NCBI RefSeq assembly: GCF_001816145.1
Contig: NZ_MDZB01000074.1
Coordinates: 62,001-126,000 of the forward strand
Reading direction: 5' to 3'
Source of the DNA: Hymenobacter lapidarius
GTDB taxonomy: Bacteria > Bacteroidota > Bacteroidia > Cytophagales > Hymenobacteraceae
DNA: 64,000 nucleotides
The notes beneath the pieces are model-generated. The model was given only the letters and a program-made list of their open reading frames with translations. It was not told the origin of the DNA and did not search any database. Made by a program: the position numbers and the translations under genes. This document shows, one piece after another, positions 1 to 8,770 of the stretch (the first letter of the stretch is position 1; every line of letters begins with the position of its first letter).

Positions 1-1
1 C

Positions 2-943
2 TACAACAGCACCAAGTACATTCATACGGTGTACCAGGCCATGAACCTCTCGTTTGCAGACCGAGATTTTTATTACGGCGATTCGCATGCCGGCCCCGAA
101 GAACCCATGAAAGGCCTGTTGAGCAAGGCTTACGCCAAGCAACGGGCGCGCCTTATTCAGTACCAGAAAAATGCCCCCCGCATTGGCCCCGGCGACCCTT
201 ATCCGTTTGAAGGGAAGAAAAACCCGTATCTGGACTTGCTGAAAGCCCGAGGCTACGAAATGGATACCACCAAACGAAACTTTGCCCCCACCCACGACCT
301 GGGCAGCAACACCTCCCCGGCCGCCGAGTACCAGGAGCGCCTGTGGATGGGCACCACCACCATTGAGGCGGCCGACAAAGAAGGCTGGGTGGTCTCCATC
401 ACTCCCAGCGGCGGGTGGCTGCCGGCCTGCGTGGCGGGCAACACCGGCGTGGGCATGAGCCAGCGCATGCAAAGCTTTGTGTTGGACCCCACCCTCAACC
501 CGTTTAACGTGGTAGCGCCCGGCAGCCGGCCCCGCGTGACCCTGACGCCCTCCATGGCGCTCAAAGACGGCAAGCCTTTTCTGTCCTTTGCCGTGCAGGG
601 CGGCGACACCCAGGACCAGAACCTGCTACAGTTTTTCCTGAACGTAGTAGAATTTGGCATGACGGTGCAACAGGCTTCCGAGGCCGCCAACTTCAACACC
701 AACCAGCTGTGGCTCTCACTGGGCGGCTCCAAAACCGACGACCGCAAACCCAAGCCCGGCCACATTCTGCTCAATAAAAGCACGCCAGACCAGGTGCGGG
801 ACGACCTGAAAAAGATGGGCTACACCTTAAGCTTTGAAGACCGCACCAGCGGGCCCATCAACGCCATTTACTTTGACTGGAAACACGGCAGCCTCTGGGG
901 CGGCTCCAGCAATCACGGCGAAGACTACGGCATTGGCTGGTAA
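2..943 (+). CDS. gamma-glutamyltransferase family protein, C-terminal part (5' end outside window)
   Basis: The frame is open from the first complete codon at the left edge, so this is the distal part of a longer gene. It matches the end of the large subunit and most of the small subunit of gamma-glutamyltranspeptidases, which transfer or hydrolyse gamma-glutamyl groups of glutathione in the periplasm after self-cleavage. The run GTTTIEAADKEG (Thr codons at 353-361) sits where the family has the nucleophilic Thr that becomes the new N-terminus. The downstream stretches GSRPRVTLTPSM and AVQGGDTQDQ correspond to the small-subunit core (SPTIV... GSPGG in E. coli). The substrate is not shown, and an acylase-type relative is possible. 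The family call is firm; the exact activity is not. Confidence 0.9.
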   Translation, partial: YNSTKYIHTVYQAMNLSFADRDFYYGDSHAGPEEPMKGLLSKAYAKQRARLIQYQKNAPRIGPGDPYPFEGKKNPYLDLLKARGYEMDTTKRNFAPTHDLGSNTSPAAEYQERLWMGTTTIEAADKEGWVVSITPSGGWLPACVAGNTGVGMSQRMQSFVLDPTLNPFNVVAPGSRPRVTLTPSMALKDGKPFLSFAVQGGDTQDQNLLQFFLNVVEFGMTVQQASEAANFNTNQLWLSLGGSKTDDRKPKPGHILLNKSTPDQVRDDLKKMGYTLSFEDRTSGPINAIYFDWKHGSLWGGSSNHGEDYGIGW

Positions 944-996
944 GTCAGTCTTTTAGCTAACGCATCTTCTACTTTAACTTCTTATTTAATCCTTCT

Positions 997-1227
997 GTGG
1001 ACTACTCCAAATTATACCGGCCTTCGGCCCTCAACAGCTTCCAGTTCATCGCCCTCACGGGCCTGCTGATGAGCGCCGGCGCCCACCTCATCCTGTTCTA
1101 TTTTGTGAGCCGCCCCATGCCCGCGGGCTTCAACTGGCTATACGTGTGTTGGGTGGCGTTCTACGCTGTGGGCACGCTCATCAACCTGTTTGGCAAGCCC
1201 AACGAGGGCCATCATCACCACCACTAA
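997..1227 (+). CDS. small two-helix membrane protein with a native poly-His tail
   Basis: 76 residues from a GTG start. Two hydrophobic segments are visible (about residues 16-38 and 46-65), so it is probably an inner-membrane hairpin. The protein ends in GKPNEGHHHHH, five consecutive histidines at the C-terminus, encoded by cat cac cac cac-type codons. It lies between the gamma-glutamyltransferase and the ferredoxin-like membrane protein on the same strand. I do not recognise a family. The His tail could bind metal, but that is inference. The start is chosen because the ORF opens exactly there and the first helix follows at a normal distance. Confidence 0.65.
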   Translation: MDYSKLYRPSALNSFQFIALTGLLMSAGAHLILFYFVSRPMPAGFNWLYVCWVAFYAVGTLINLFGKPNEGHHHHH

Positions 1228-1364
1228 GCCATCCTGTACCCGGAGCGGACCGCGGAGCTGCTGGCTCCGTTTTCATCGATTTTGCCCTGCCCCGGGTGCG
1301 CTGCTTGTGCCGGGCACAGCCCTTTTTCCCCCATTGCCAACTGCCAGCCGCCTGACCAACCAAA

Positions 1365-2725
1365 ATGTCGCCAACACTTAACTCCCCCCCGCTGCCATCT
1401 TCCTCCCCGGCCGAAAAGTTGAGCTTAGCCGTTGTGGCGTCGGGCCTGTTGGCCCTAGTGCTCGCCCTGGCCGACGGCGACCCTGGCCGCCAACACACGT
1501 GGTTTTACGCGGCGCTGGCCCTGGTCAGCGGCGGCACGCTGGCCTGGAGCTGGGTGAAATACGGCGGCCACCGGCCGGGGTACAGCAGAACAACCTGTGG
1601 CTGCGCGCCAGCACCGGTCGCGGCGCGGTGGCGTGGGTAACGGGCCTGGTGCTTACCGGTTTTTACGTGGTGCTGTACTGGTACAGCGGCAACGACGGCC
1701 AGGGTAATTTCGGGCCGCTCAACAACCTCGTGCACGCCCTGGACGGTTTCAGCCAGTGGCTGCGCGCCCGGCCCGCCGACCAGTGGTTTCTCTACGGCAC
1801 CTTCTACACGCTGGCCATCCTGCTCATGGGCGGCCGCGCCGTCTGGAAGTACCGCCATTCCCGCTACCAGGTGATTCGCACGGCGTCGGTGATGTTTTTT
1901 CAGCTGGGGTTTGCCTACATCATTCCGGGCCTGCTGCAGTTTTTCCAGCAACCGGAGTTTTACTTCTCATATTTCTGGCCGCTGAAGCAGGATTATCTGT
2001 TTCCCGGCACGGTCACTTCGCTGGTGCAAAACGGTGGCCTGGGGGTGTTCATGGTGTTTTGGGGGGCGGTGATGTCCTTTGTAGCAACCCCGGTGCTCAC
2101 CTACTTTTTTGGCAAACGCTGGTACTGCTCCTGGGTGTGCGGTTGTGGCGGCCTGGCCGAAACCGCCGGCGACCCCTACCGCCACCTTTCCGACAAAAGC
2201 CGCACCGCCTGGCGCTGGGAAGTTCGGTTGATTTATACTATTTTGGTCCTCATCGTTCTCATCACGGTGTTGCTGTGGGTGCATTTTGCCACGGGCAGCA
2301 CCCTGCTGGGTGAGGCCGGCACGGTGGCGGCCCAGTGGTACGGCTTCGCCATTGGCTCGGTGTTCTCGGGCGTGATTGGGGTGGGTTTCTATCCGCTGAT
2401 GGGCAGCCGGGTGTGGTGCCGGTTTGGCTGCCCTATGGCCGCGTACCTGGGCCTGCTCCAGAAACATTTTTCCCGCTTCCGCATCAGCACCAACGGCGGC
2501 CAGTGCATTTCGTGCGGCAACTGCTCCAACGTATGCGAGATGGGCATCGACGTGCAGCAGTACGCCCAGCGCGGCGAGCCCATTATCCGGGCGTCTTGCG
2601 TGGGCTGCGGCATGTGCAGCACCGCCTGCCCCCGCGGCGTGCTCAACCTGGAGAACGGCCCTAAAGAAGGCCGCTACCAGGGCTCGCAACTGATTCACGC
2701 CGATTCGTTGCGGATACTTTCCTAA
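1365..2725 (+). pseudogene. polyferredoxin-like 4Fe-4S membrane protein, interrupted by a 1-base frameshift
   Basis: A NosR/NapH/CcoG-like membrane iron-sulfur protein. The N-terminal part (ATG 1365) reads in one frame through two helices to the run ...KYGGHRPG. The rest continues in the next frame as VQQNNLW... to 2725. One extra G in the G4 run at 1577-1580 would join them into about 454 residues. The body has several membrane helices, two Cys pairs typical of this group (WYCSWVCGCGG and WCRFGCPM) and two ferredoxin clusters, CISCGNCSNVC and CVGCGMCSTAC, for two 4Fe-4S centres. It probably passes electrons across or along the inner membrane; no partner enzyme is adjacent. The single missing base in a homopolymer makes a sequencing error likely, so the gene may be intact in the organism. 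Confidence 0.85.
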
Positions 2726-2729
2726 AATA

Positions 2730-3296
2730 ATGGGCTCAACCACTGTTCTTGCCACGCTTGCTGCTCGGGAAGAAGAAACTATGCGCATTGTTGTAGGCGC
2801 GAGGGGGTCAATAGAATTCATATTCGCACAACTCCAAACCCAAGGGATATACGATGAATACTCATCAATTCATCAAGCCTATGCGCAGCTCCTTAATAAT
2901 GACCAAAGCCAAGAAGCGGTAAAAAGGGCGTTGTTTATTCAATGGTATTGCCTGACGGAGCCGTCTTTCCTCAGCGGCATATCTGATATTGACGAGCTAG
3001 CTGAACTCGCTGTACTTACCCACCTGGACCATTTGCTACGCAACGACCAAGCTGATACGGAGCTTGTGGCCATGCTACGGTACTACAGCACTTGGGAATT
3101 TGTATTTCAAAATCCTCATTTTCAGCATCTAGTGGTACTGCAATCATTCGTAATCCAGTGGATGAGCGTTGATTCGGAGGTTACTACAAGCGAGTTGGGC
3201 ATGGCCGACATGGACAATCGAGGACAAATGGGCAAGTACTGGCTAAGCATTAATTGGTTGAAAACTCAAGAGCTGCTGATTCCCGAGAAAACTTGA
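2730..3296 (+). CDS. hypothetical protein, lower-GC than its neighbours
   Basis: 188 residues starting 4 bases after the ferredoxin-like gene; an internal ATG at 2781 (MRIVVGARG) is the other candidate start. It has no signal peptide or membrane segment, and the sequence looks like an all-helical soluble protein (many Leu, Gln, Tyr, Trp). I do not recognise the family. The codon usage is visibly more A/T-rich than in surrounding genes, with third positions not dominated by G/C, which suggests recent transfer. The placement directly behind the previous stop could allow translational coupling, but that is only inferred from spacing. Confidence 0.6.
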   Translation: MGSTTVLATLAAREEETMRIVVGARGSIEFIFAQLQTQGIYDEYSSIHQAYAQLLNNDQSQEAVKRALFIQWYCLTEPSFLSGISDIDELAELAVLTHLDHLLRNDQADTELVAMLRYYSTWEFVFQNPHFQHLVVLQSFVIQWMSVDSEVTTSELGMADMDNRGQMGKYWLSINWLKTQELLIPEKT

Positions 3297-3338
3297 TATC
3301 CCGGAATTTACAACCAATGCAACGGGGCCTGCTCCTAC

Positions 3339-3917
3339 CTATCGCACCACTGTAACAGCCGCGGTTTGGGTGGTGTAAACTTCCCCGTTTGTCTGGCGGT
3401 AATATACGCGAAATTGCTGTGGCCCCGTCGTGACGGGAGGAGACAGCAGGCTGATTTCCGCATATCGGAAGGGCTCCAGCGGGTTTCGCCGCGACGGTGC
3501 CGGAAATTGAGGCCGCCCGTCTACGCCCAGCAAGTCGGTGAGCGGCGTGCCGGCCGGATGCAGCGCATCGTAATTGTAGAGGCTCGTGATACTGAGGCTA
3601 TCCATGCGCTCGGCGGAGCCCAGGCTGCCGGCCGGCACGGGGGAGCAGGCATAGGCGACTGACATAAATCCCTGGACCGGGACCACGGAATAATGCCGCT
3701 CTTTCAGCCCAACGCGCAGCCGGAGCTCCCGGCTAGCCACGATGCCACTTGGCGCCACCGTGGCCCACGGTTGGTCCATTGGCTGACGGGTTACGAAAGC
3801 TTCAATTCCCTGCACGTCGTAGTAGGTGGCGGGGTTGGCCCGGCCACACTCGTTGCCTAAGAGGCCGCATGCGGGCATGCCCAACACCAGGGCAGCTAAA
3901 ACCACGTATTTTCTCAT
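3339..3917 (-). CDS. putative lipoprotein, unknown function
   Basis: The start at 3917 gives an N-terminus MRKYVVLAALVLGMPACG, a clean lipoprotein signal peptide with Cys17 as the lipidated residue; an upstream in-frame start would hide the signal, so it is rejected. The mature part (about 175 residues) has the beta-rich look of a periplasmic domain, and I do not recognise it. It ends QFRVYYRQTNGEVYTTQTAAVTVVR. It is transcribed away from the neighbour at 2730-3296 and lies downstream of bcp on the same strand with a 75-base gap. Confidence 0.7.
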   Translation of the reverse strand: MRKYVVLAALVLGMPACGLLGNECGRANPATYYDVQGIEAFVTRQPMDQPWATVAPSGIVASRELRLRVGLKERHYSVVPVQGFMSVAYACSPVPAGSLGSAERMDSLSITSLYNYDALHPAGTPLTDLLGVDGRPQFPAPSRRNPLEPFRYAEISLLSPPVTTGPQQFRVYYRQTNGEVYTTQTAAVTVVR

Positions 3918-3991
3918 TGCTTTCAGCTCCAGTAATCTTGTTATCTCGGCTTTAACAGGTTCACCAAGCTGTCGTACCCAGCTCACAGGAC

Positions 3992-4447
3992 TTACGCAGG
4001 CAGGCCCCGCAGCACCTCCTTGGTCTTGCTCACGTGGTCGGTGGCGCCGGTCAGAGAGTTGAAGATGTACTGAATTACGCCGTCTTTGTCAATCACAAAC
4101 GTGACGCGGCCGGGCAGCAGACCTAGCATGGCGCGGGGCACCTCGTATAGTTTGCGCACCGTACCGTTTTCGTCGGCCAGCAGCTCAAAAGGCAGGTTGT
4201 GCTTGGCCGTAAACTTCTGGTGCGACTTCTCGCTGTCGGAACTCACGCCCACTACCTCGGCCCCCAAGTCTTTAAAGTCCTCGTACTGGTCGCGGAAAGT
4301 GCAGGCCTGGGTGGTGCAGCCGGGCGTGTCGTCCTTAGGGTAGAAATACAGCACCACGTGTCGGCCGCGCAGGTCGCGCAGGCGAAACGTGGTTCCGGTG
4401 GTGGTTTTCAACGAAAAATCGGGGGCTGGCTGGCCTACTTGAAGCAT
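3992..4447 (-). CDS. bcp: thioredoxin-dependent peroxiredoxin, Bcp/PrxQ type
   Basis: 151 residues, the normal size for Bcp. It reduces hydrogen peroxide and organic peroxides in the cytoplasm using thioredoxin. The peroxidatic motif is in DDTPGCTTQACTFRD, where the first Cys is peroxidatic and the second, five residues later, is the resolving Cys of the PrxQ/Bcp pattern. A typical start MLQVGQPAPDFSL fixes the initiation codon at 4447; the longer upstream reading is non-coding and runs antisense into the next gene. No signal peptide. It lies back to back with the glycosyltransferase at 4584, leaving about 136 bases for both control regions. Confidence 0.95.
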   Translation of the reverse strand: MLQVGQPAPDFSLKTTTGTTFRLRDLRGRHVVLYFYPKDDTPGCTTQACTFRDQYEDFKDLGAEVVGVSSDSEKSHQKFTAKHNLPFELLADENGTVRKLYEVPRAMLGLLPGRVTFVIDKDGVIQYIFNSLTGATDHVSKTKEVLRGLPA

Positions 4448-4583
4448 AATAGAGCACGTGAATGTCAGCCGCAAGATAGCGGCACTGCGCTGCTTTACGG
4501 CGGCAGCGGCATCTTTGTGCTGCGGTAGGCGTGTGCTGTCCGGTTTCCTGAGTAGTTGCGGTTCGGTTCCGCGTTTCAATTTC

Positions 4584-5281
4584 ATGTCCCAGCCCCGCAT
4601 CAACGTCATCATCCCGGCCCACAACGAGGCCAATGCTATTGGCCTGGTACTGGCTGAAATACCGGCCGGCCTCGTTGAGGAAGTCATTGTGGTTGATAAT
4701 AATTCGACCGACGGCACCAGCGCCGCCGCCCGCACGGCGGGCGCTACGGTGCTGCGCGAGGCCCGCCCCGGCTACGGCTACGCTTGCCTGGCGGGCATAG
4801 CCTACGCCTTTGGCAAACCCCAATCCGAGCAGCCCGACATCGTCGTATTTCTCGATGGGGACCACTCCGATTACCCCGAACAAATGCCCGAGCTGCTGGC
4901 GCCGCTATTGAGCGGCGCCGCCGATATGGTGATTGGCTCGCGGGCATTGGGGGTGCGGGAGCGCGGGTCGCTGCTGCCCCAGCAGCGCTTCGGCAACTGG
5001 CTGGCGTCACGGCTGCTGCGCCTGCGCTACGGCGGCACGGTCACCGATTTGGGCCCCTTTCGGGCCATCCTCGCCCCTGCCCTGCTCAGCCTGCACATGG
5101 AAGACAAAACCTACGGCTGGACCGTAGAAATGCAGGTAAAAGCCGCCCGCCAGGGCTGCGCACCGTGGAAGTGCCCGTGCGCTACCGCAAGCGCATCGGC
5201 ACCAGCAAGGTATCGGGCACGGTACGGGGCACACTGGGGGCCGGCTACAAGATTTTGTGGACCATTTTCCGGTACTGGTAG
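4584..5281 (+). pseudogene. family 2 glycosyltransferase (dolichol-phosphate-mannose-synthase-like), 1-base frameshift near the 3' end
   Basis: The start is ATG 4584 (MSQPRINVIIPAHNEANAIG). GT-A fold signs are NIIPAHNE-type entry, DNNSTDGT, and the DxD-like FLDGDHSDYPEQ; DLGPFRAI and YGWTVEMQVKA match polyprenyl-phosphate sugar transferases that move a sugar from a nucleotide donor. After KAARQG the frame breaks at about 5156: the continuation in the next frame, LRTVEVPVRYRKRIGTSKVSG..., is clearly homologous to family C-termini and ends at 5281. One missing C (ggc-ctg read as ggc-tg) explains it. With it restored the protein is about 232 residues. A sequencing error is likely. The downstream polytopic GT-C enzyme could use the lipid-linked sugar made here. 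Confidence 0.85.
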
Positions 5282-5342
5282 GCCCGCGTGGCCGGGAGCC
5301 TCGCTTATCCTGATAATTTTAGGTTGTTACGCTGGCCTGTTT

Positions 5343-5474
5343 ATGTTCCTGTTGATGGCCGTACTGCCCCTTATCCTAGTGGCCCGGCATGGCCTGTACT
5401 TGCGTTTCATCTTTTGTTTCAGCACGGTAGGCTTTGGTGCCGTGTGCTACTACTCGGTGCGCCACGCTCGCTAG
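5343..5474 (+). CDS. possible small membrane protein
   Basis: An open stretch (frame of the interrupted first part of the glycosyltransferase) reads as a strongly hydrophobic peptide ending FGAVCYYSVRHAR. The hydrophobic reading extends upstream to about 5290 (SLILIILGCYAGLF), but no ATG/GTG/TTG is found there in frame; ATG 5343 is the first. Either the true start is lost to another indel, or this is a short 43-residue protein. It lies between two glycosyltransferase genes on the same strand. Weak call. Confidence 0.35.
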   Translation: MFLLMAVLPLILVARHGLYLRFIFCFSTVGFGAVCYYSVRHAR

Positions 5475-5498
5475 GGCCGCCCCACTTTCGTTTGTTCT

Positions 5499-6869
5499 GT
5501 GCGAGTCACGTTTCCTTCCGTTTCGCAAGTTGCGGCGCTGCTGCTTTCCGCCGGGGCCTACGTGGCGCTGGCTTATGCCACGCCGCGCACCCATTTTATG
5601 CAGCTGGCGGGCTTGTTTGCGGGGGCCATGCTGGCCTATGCGTGGCTCCTGCGCAGCGGGCTGGGCTGGCGCTGGGGCGTGGGGGCGGCGCTGGTGTTTC
5701 GGCTGCTGTGGCTGCCGGCCCTGCCAGCGCTGTCCGACGATGTCTACCGGTTCCGCTGGGATGGCATGCTGGTGGCCCACGGCGCCAATCCGTTCCGGTT
5801 TCGGCCCGATGAAATCATCGCCGACGGGGCCCGTACCGCCATCCCCGATGCCGCCACCCGCAGCCAGGCCCTCCCGGAGCTGCAGCAGCTATACCGGCAG
5901 CTGAACTCCCCGCATTACTACTCCCTGTACCCCCCGGTTTGCCAGTACATTTTTGGGGCCGCCGCGTGGCTGTTCCCCACTTCCCAAATGGGTTTTGTGT
6001 GCGCATTGCGCGTACTTATTATGGCGGCCGAGGCCATTGCGGCCGGCCTGCTACTGGCACTACTGGCGGCCTGGGGCATGCCGCGGGAACGGGCCCTGCG
6101 CTACCTACTGCACCCGCTGGTGGTGGTTGAACTAACCGGCAACCTGCATTTTGAAGGCATCATGGTATTTTTCGTGCTGCTGGCCCTGTGGCTGCTGAAC
6201 CGGCACCGTGGGGTGGCTTCGGCGGTGGCGCTAGGGCTGGGGGTAGCTACCAAGCTGCTGCCGCTGCTGGCGCTGCCACTGCTGGTGCGCCGGCTGGGGT
6301 GGCGCGTGGCCGCAGTTTACGCAGTTCTTAGCGTGGGCACGCTAGCGCTGCTTTTCAGCCCCTTCGTGTCCGTAGAGCTGGTGGTTAATATCAGCCGCAG
6401 CCTGCGGTTGTATTTCCGCAATTTCGAGTTCAACGCCAGCCTGTATTACCTACTGCGGGCCGTTGGGTACTGGCTCACGGGCTACAATCAGATTGCCATC
6501 ATTGGGCCGGCGCTGGCCCTGGCAAGCGGCTTCACGGGCCTGCTGCTGGCGTGGCGCGAGCGTCGGCATACCCTCGCGGCCCTCCCCCAAACCCTGTTGC
6601 TCATGCTCACGGCCTATTATGCGTGCGCCACCACGGTGCATCCGTGGTACCTCACCCAGCTCATTGCCCTGAGTGTGTTTGCCCGTTTTCGATATCCGCT
6701 GGTATGGGGCGGCCTGGCCATCCTGTCCTACTCGGCGTACACCAGCAGCCAATACGAGGAGCAGCTGGGCCTGGTGGCGCTGGAATACGCGGTGGCTTTC
6801 GGGGTGCTGGGGCTTGAGTTGTTTCGCGGCAAGCCGGAGCAAATTTCCGCGTTGCCGGCGTCTGCCTAG
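5499..6869 (+). CDS. GT-C type polytopic glycosyltransferase (polyprenol-phosphate-sugar dependent)
   Basis: 456 residues from a GTG start with around ten or eleven hydrophobic helices. The motif LSDDVYRFRWDGML, in the first periplasmic loop after helix two or three, is the acidic signature of lipid-phosphate-mannose dependent mannosyltransferases and related GT-C enzymes, which add a sugar on the outer face of the inner membrane. The region NPFRFRPDEI after it is also usual for this group. It follows a family 2 transferase that could charge the lipid carrier, so the two may act in one envelope glycan path. The acceptor is unknown. The 3' end overlaps by 4 bases the convergent lipoprotein gene. 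Confidence 0.75.
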   Translation: MRVTFPSVSQVAALLLSAGAYVALAYATPRTHFMQLAGLFAGAMLAYAWLLRSGLGWRWGVGAALVFRLLWLPALPALSDDVYRFRWDGMLVAHGANPFRFRPDEIIADGARTAIPDAATRSQALPELQQLYRQLNSPHYYSLYPPVCQYIFGAAAWLFPTSQMGFVCALRVLIMAAEAIAAGLLLALLAAWGMPRERALRYLLHPLVVVELTGNLHFEGIMVFFVLLALWLLNRHRGVASAVALGLGVATKLLPLLALPLLVRRLGWRVAAVYAVLSVGTLALLFSPFVSVELVVNISRSLRLYFRNFEFNASLYYLLRAVGYWLTGYNQIAIIGPALALASGFTGLLLAWRERRHTLAALPQTLLLMLTAYYACATTVHPWYLTQLIALSVFARFRYPLVWGGLAILSYSAYTSSQYEEQLGLVALEYAVAFGVLGLELFRGKPEQISALPASA

Positions 6870-7759
6870 CGCGGCCAGTAGGCGTAGCGCCGGGCCGATT
6901 TCAGGCGCAGGCTACGGCCGTCCCAGGTGGTTTGACGCAGCAGGATGTTGGGGTATTTTTTGGCAAACCAATACACGTTTTCCTTGCCCGCTTCCAGCAG
7001 CAAAGCCACCCGCCAGGCGGATTCGGCAACATCTCCAGCGCGGGCTTCGGCGGTGGTAAGCCGGGCCTGGTAGTATTTCACGGGCGTCACTTTATTGGTT
7101 TGCTGCAAGTCAAGCACCACTAATTCGATAGTGGGCAGTTGCTCGAACCACAGGCTACGGAGCGTGTAGGGAAGAGCGTCTTCCAGCAGCACATCGCGGC
7201 GCAGAGAACGGCTGCCCACGCCCTGGTTGTCCCAGTACGAATTGTAGGCTTGTTCGAAGTTGACGCCGTCGTCAACAATGGTTTTGAAGGTAGTACCGCA
7301 CCATTCCTGCGACGAAGTCATGGTTTTGAACAGCGACACCGGCTGCTCCAAGCGGAAGAACAAAGAGGTCAGGTAGTGGTACGGGTATTGGTCGGTCGGA
7401 ATATTGCAGAACTGGTTGATTTTCATTACCGAAAACAGGCCTTCCCGCTGGTAGTCATCGGTCTTCACGTTGAACTGTGGGTTAAACTCTTCCTTGACCG
7501 TAATCTGCGTGAGTTCAAACGTCCGTTTTTTCTGATAAACCGTGCGTTCCGCTTCGTAGGTAGCTACCTCGGCCAGGCCGTCTTCCCACAGTTTTTGCAG
7601 GCCCCATTGTTGGTTGAAATGTGGCAGCACCGACTGCAAGGCACGGTCGGCGGCGGGAGTGTGTCTTTCCGGTTTCTGCTCGCTGCGCGCGTCACAACCG
7701 GCCAGCCACAGGCTCAGCCCCAACACCAACAATCTGTATCGAACGGGTATCGGAGGCAT
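6866..7759 (-). CDS. putative lipoprotein, unknown function
   Basis: The start at 7759 gives MPPIPVRYRLLVLGLSLWLAGC, a lipoprotein signal peptide with the lipidated Cys at residue 22; the longer upstream reading would put 17 extra residues before the signal and is less likely. The mature chain of about 275 residues has no motif I know; it is rich in Tyr, Gln and Arg and contains three scattered Cys. Its stop overlaps the 3' end of the convergent glycosyltransferase. It probably faces the periplasm or outer membrane. Confidence 0.7.
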   Translation of the reverse strand: MPPIPVRYRLLVLGLSLWLAGCDARSEQKPERHTPAADRALQSVLPHFNQQWGLQKLWEDGLAEVATYEAERTVYQKKRTFELTQITVKEEFNPQFNVKTDDYQREGLFSVMKINQFCNIPTDQYPYHYLTSLFFRLEQPVSLFKTMTSSQEWCGTTFKTIVDDGVNFEQAYNSYWDNQGVGSRSLRRDVLLEDALPYTLRSLWFEQLPTIELVVLDLQQTNKVTPVKYYQARLTTAEARAGDVAESAWRVALLLEAGKENVYWFAKKYPNILLRQTTWDGRSLRLKSARRYAYWPR

Positions 7760-7922
7760 AAAAAACAGAAGGTGAACGCGCAAAAGCCCGCCGCCAGCTC
7801 CCGCAACCACGGAGCCGACAGCAGGCCTGCTTACGAAAAAAGGAAGCGCTCCGGTTTTTGGCCCTTCCTTTTTTTACGCTCTTAACTTCGCCTCCAACCC
7901 GCCTCTCGAAGAACTGCAAAGG

Positions 7923-8459
7923 TTATTTGTAGACCTTGTTCCCCTGCTGCAGCCAGGGGCTCCACAGCACCGAATACGGATGGATGTTTTTGGTTGGGCC
8001 CTGCGCATTATACACCGGATAGCCCTCGTTCACCCATTCAAACAACCCGCCGTAGAGGTTGCGCACCTGTTTGAAGCCCAAGGCGTGCAGTCTTTCGCCC
8101 AGTCGCTCGCTGCGGTAGCCCACGGAGCAGTACACCACCACGGGTCGGCGGCGGTCGATGCCTTCGAATTTCTCGTTCGCTATCGAATCGAAATGCACGA
8201 AGCGGGCCCCGCGCAAGTGGCTCACCTTGAACTCCACCGGCGTGCGCGAATCGAGGAGCAGCACCTGGCCCGGCTGGCGCAATTCCTTAGCCAAAGCAGC
8301 CGGCATTACCGTGGGTACGGTGTTGCGGTACAGGGTCCGCAGGAGCCGGTCGTAGTTGGGGCTGGGGCCGGCCGCTTTGCCGGGCTCGGTTTGGCCACAG
8401 GCTGTCAGCGAACCTATGCAGATGCCGATATAGGCCAGGAAGACGCGTTTTAAGGCCAT
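7923..8459 (-). CDS. rhodanese-like domain lipoprotein
   Basis: 178 residues. The N-terminus MALKRVFLAYIGICIGSLTACG is a lipoprotein signal (Cys21). Residues of about 55-155 form a single rhodanese domain: LLLDSRTPVEFKVSHLRGARFV, then the active-site loop VVYCSVGYRSERLG with the catalytic Cys, and the closing NLYGGLFEWVNEGYPV. Rhodaneses move sulfane sulfur; a lipid-anchored periplasmic form may deal with sulfur compounds or signalling, but the substrate cannot be told. It lies downstream of nothing obvious and shares the strand with the previous lipoprotein. Confidence 0.88.
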   Translation of the reverse strand: MALKRVFLAYIGICIGSLTACGQTEPGKAAGPSPNYDRLLRTLYRNTVPTVMPAALAKELRQPGQVLLLDSRTPVEFKVSHLRGARFVHFDSIANEKFEGIDRRRPVVVYCSVGYRSERLGERLHALGFKQVRNLYGGLFEWVNEGYPVYNAQGPTKNIHPYSVLWSPWLQQGNKVYK

Positions 8460-8770
8460 GATGTGAGTAATGATAAAGCCACTGCGAATTGCAAAGCTTG
8501 GTTAATTCGGGTGGATTAAATCCTCGTATTTATCCAAAAACAGCCGGTTTTATTGTATCTGGAGGGCTATCTGTAATGTAGGAAGGAGTAGCTGTTCGCA
8601 CCAATCCTCCAATTCAAACACCGCTCCACTAGCGTAACAATGGAACCGTGCAAAGGGTCAAATAGGCACTAGAAACAAAATTACCGCTTGCAGGCCGGGG
8701 GGCGCGCAAGCGGTAATTCGTCTTTAATAACCTTCCAGACCAACTAGTTGCCTTTTGGTCTGGTCCTGTT
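8460..8770. other. intergenic region, 311 bases
   Basis: No convincing ORF. Contains the hairpin at 8679-8718 described separately. The left 200 bases, upstream of the rhodanese gene on the minus strand, are A/T-richer and should hold its promoter, but I see no perfect TAnnTTTG box. Confidence 0.5.
8679..8718 (-). terminator. rho-independent terminator of the sigma/anti-sigma operon
   Basis: Perfect inverted repeat AATTACCGCTTGC / GCAAGCGGTAATT (13 bp arms, 14-base GC-rich loop). Read on the minus strand it is followed by TTTGTTTCT and lies 53 bases after the anti-sigma stop codon. Confidence 0.75.

Noticed and set aside
997-1227. His tail as vector or cloning contamination
   Set aside because: Sequence on both sides is continuous chromosomal coding sequence of the same style.
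1365-2725. Programmed frameshift in the ferredoxin-like gene
   Set aside because: No slippery heptamer or downstream pseudoknot is evident, and three other genes show the same one-base loss, which points to consensus error.
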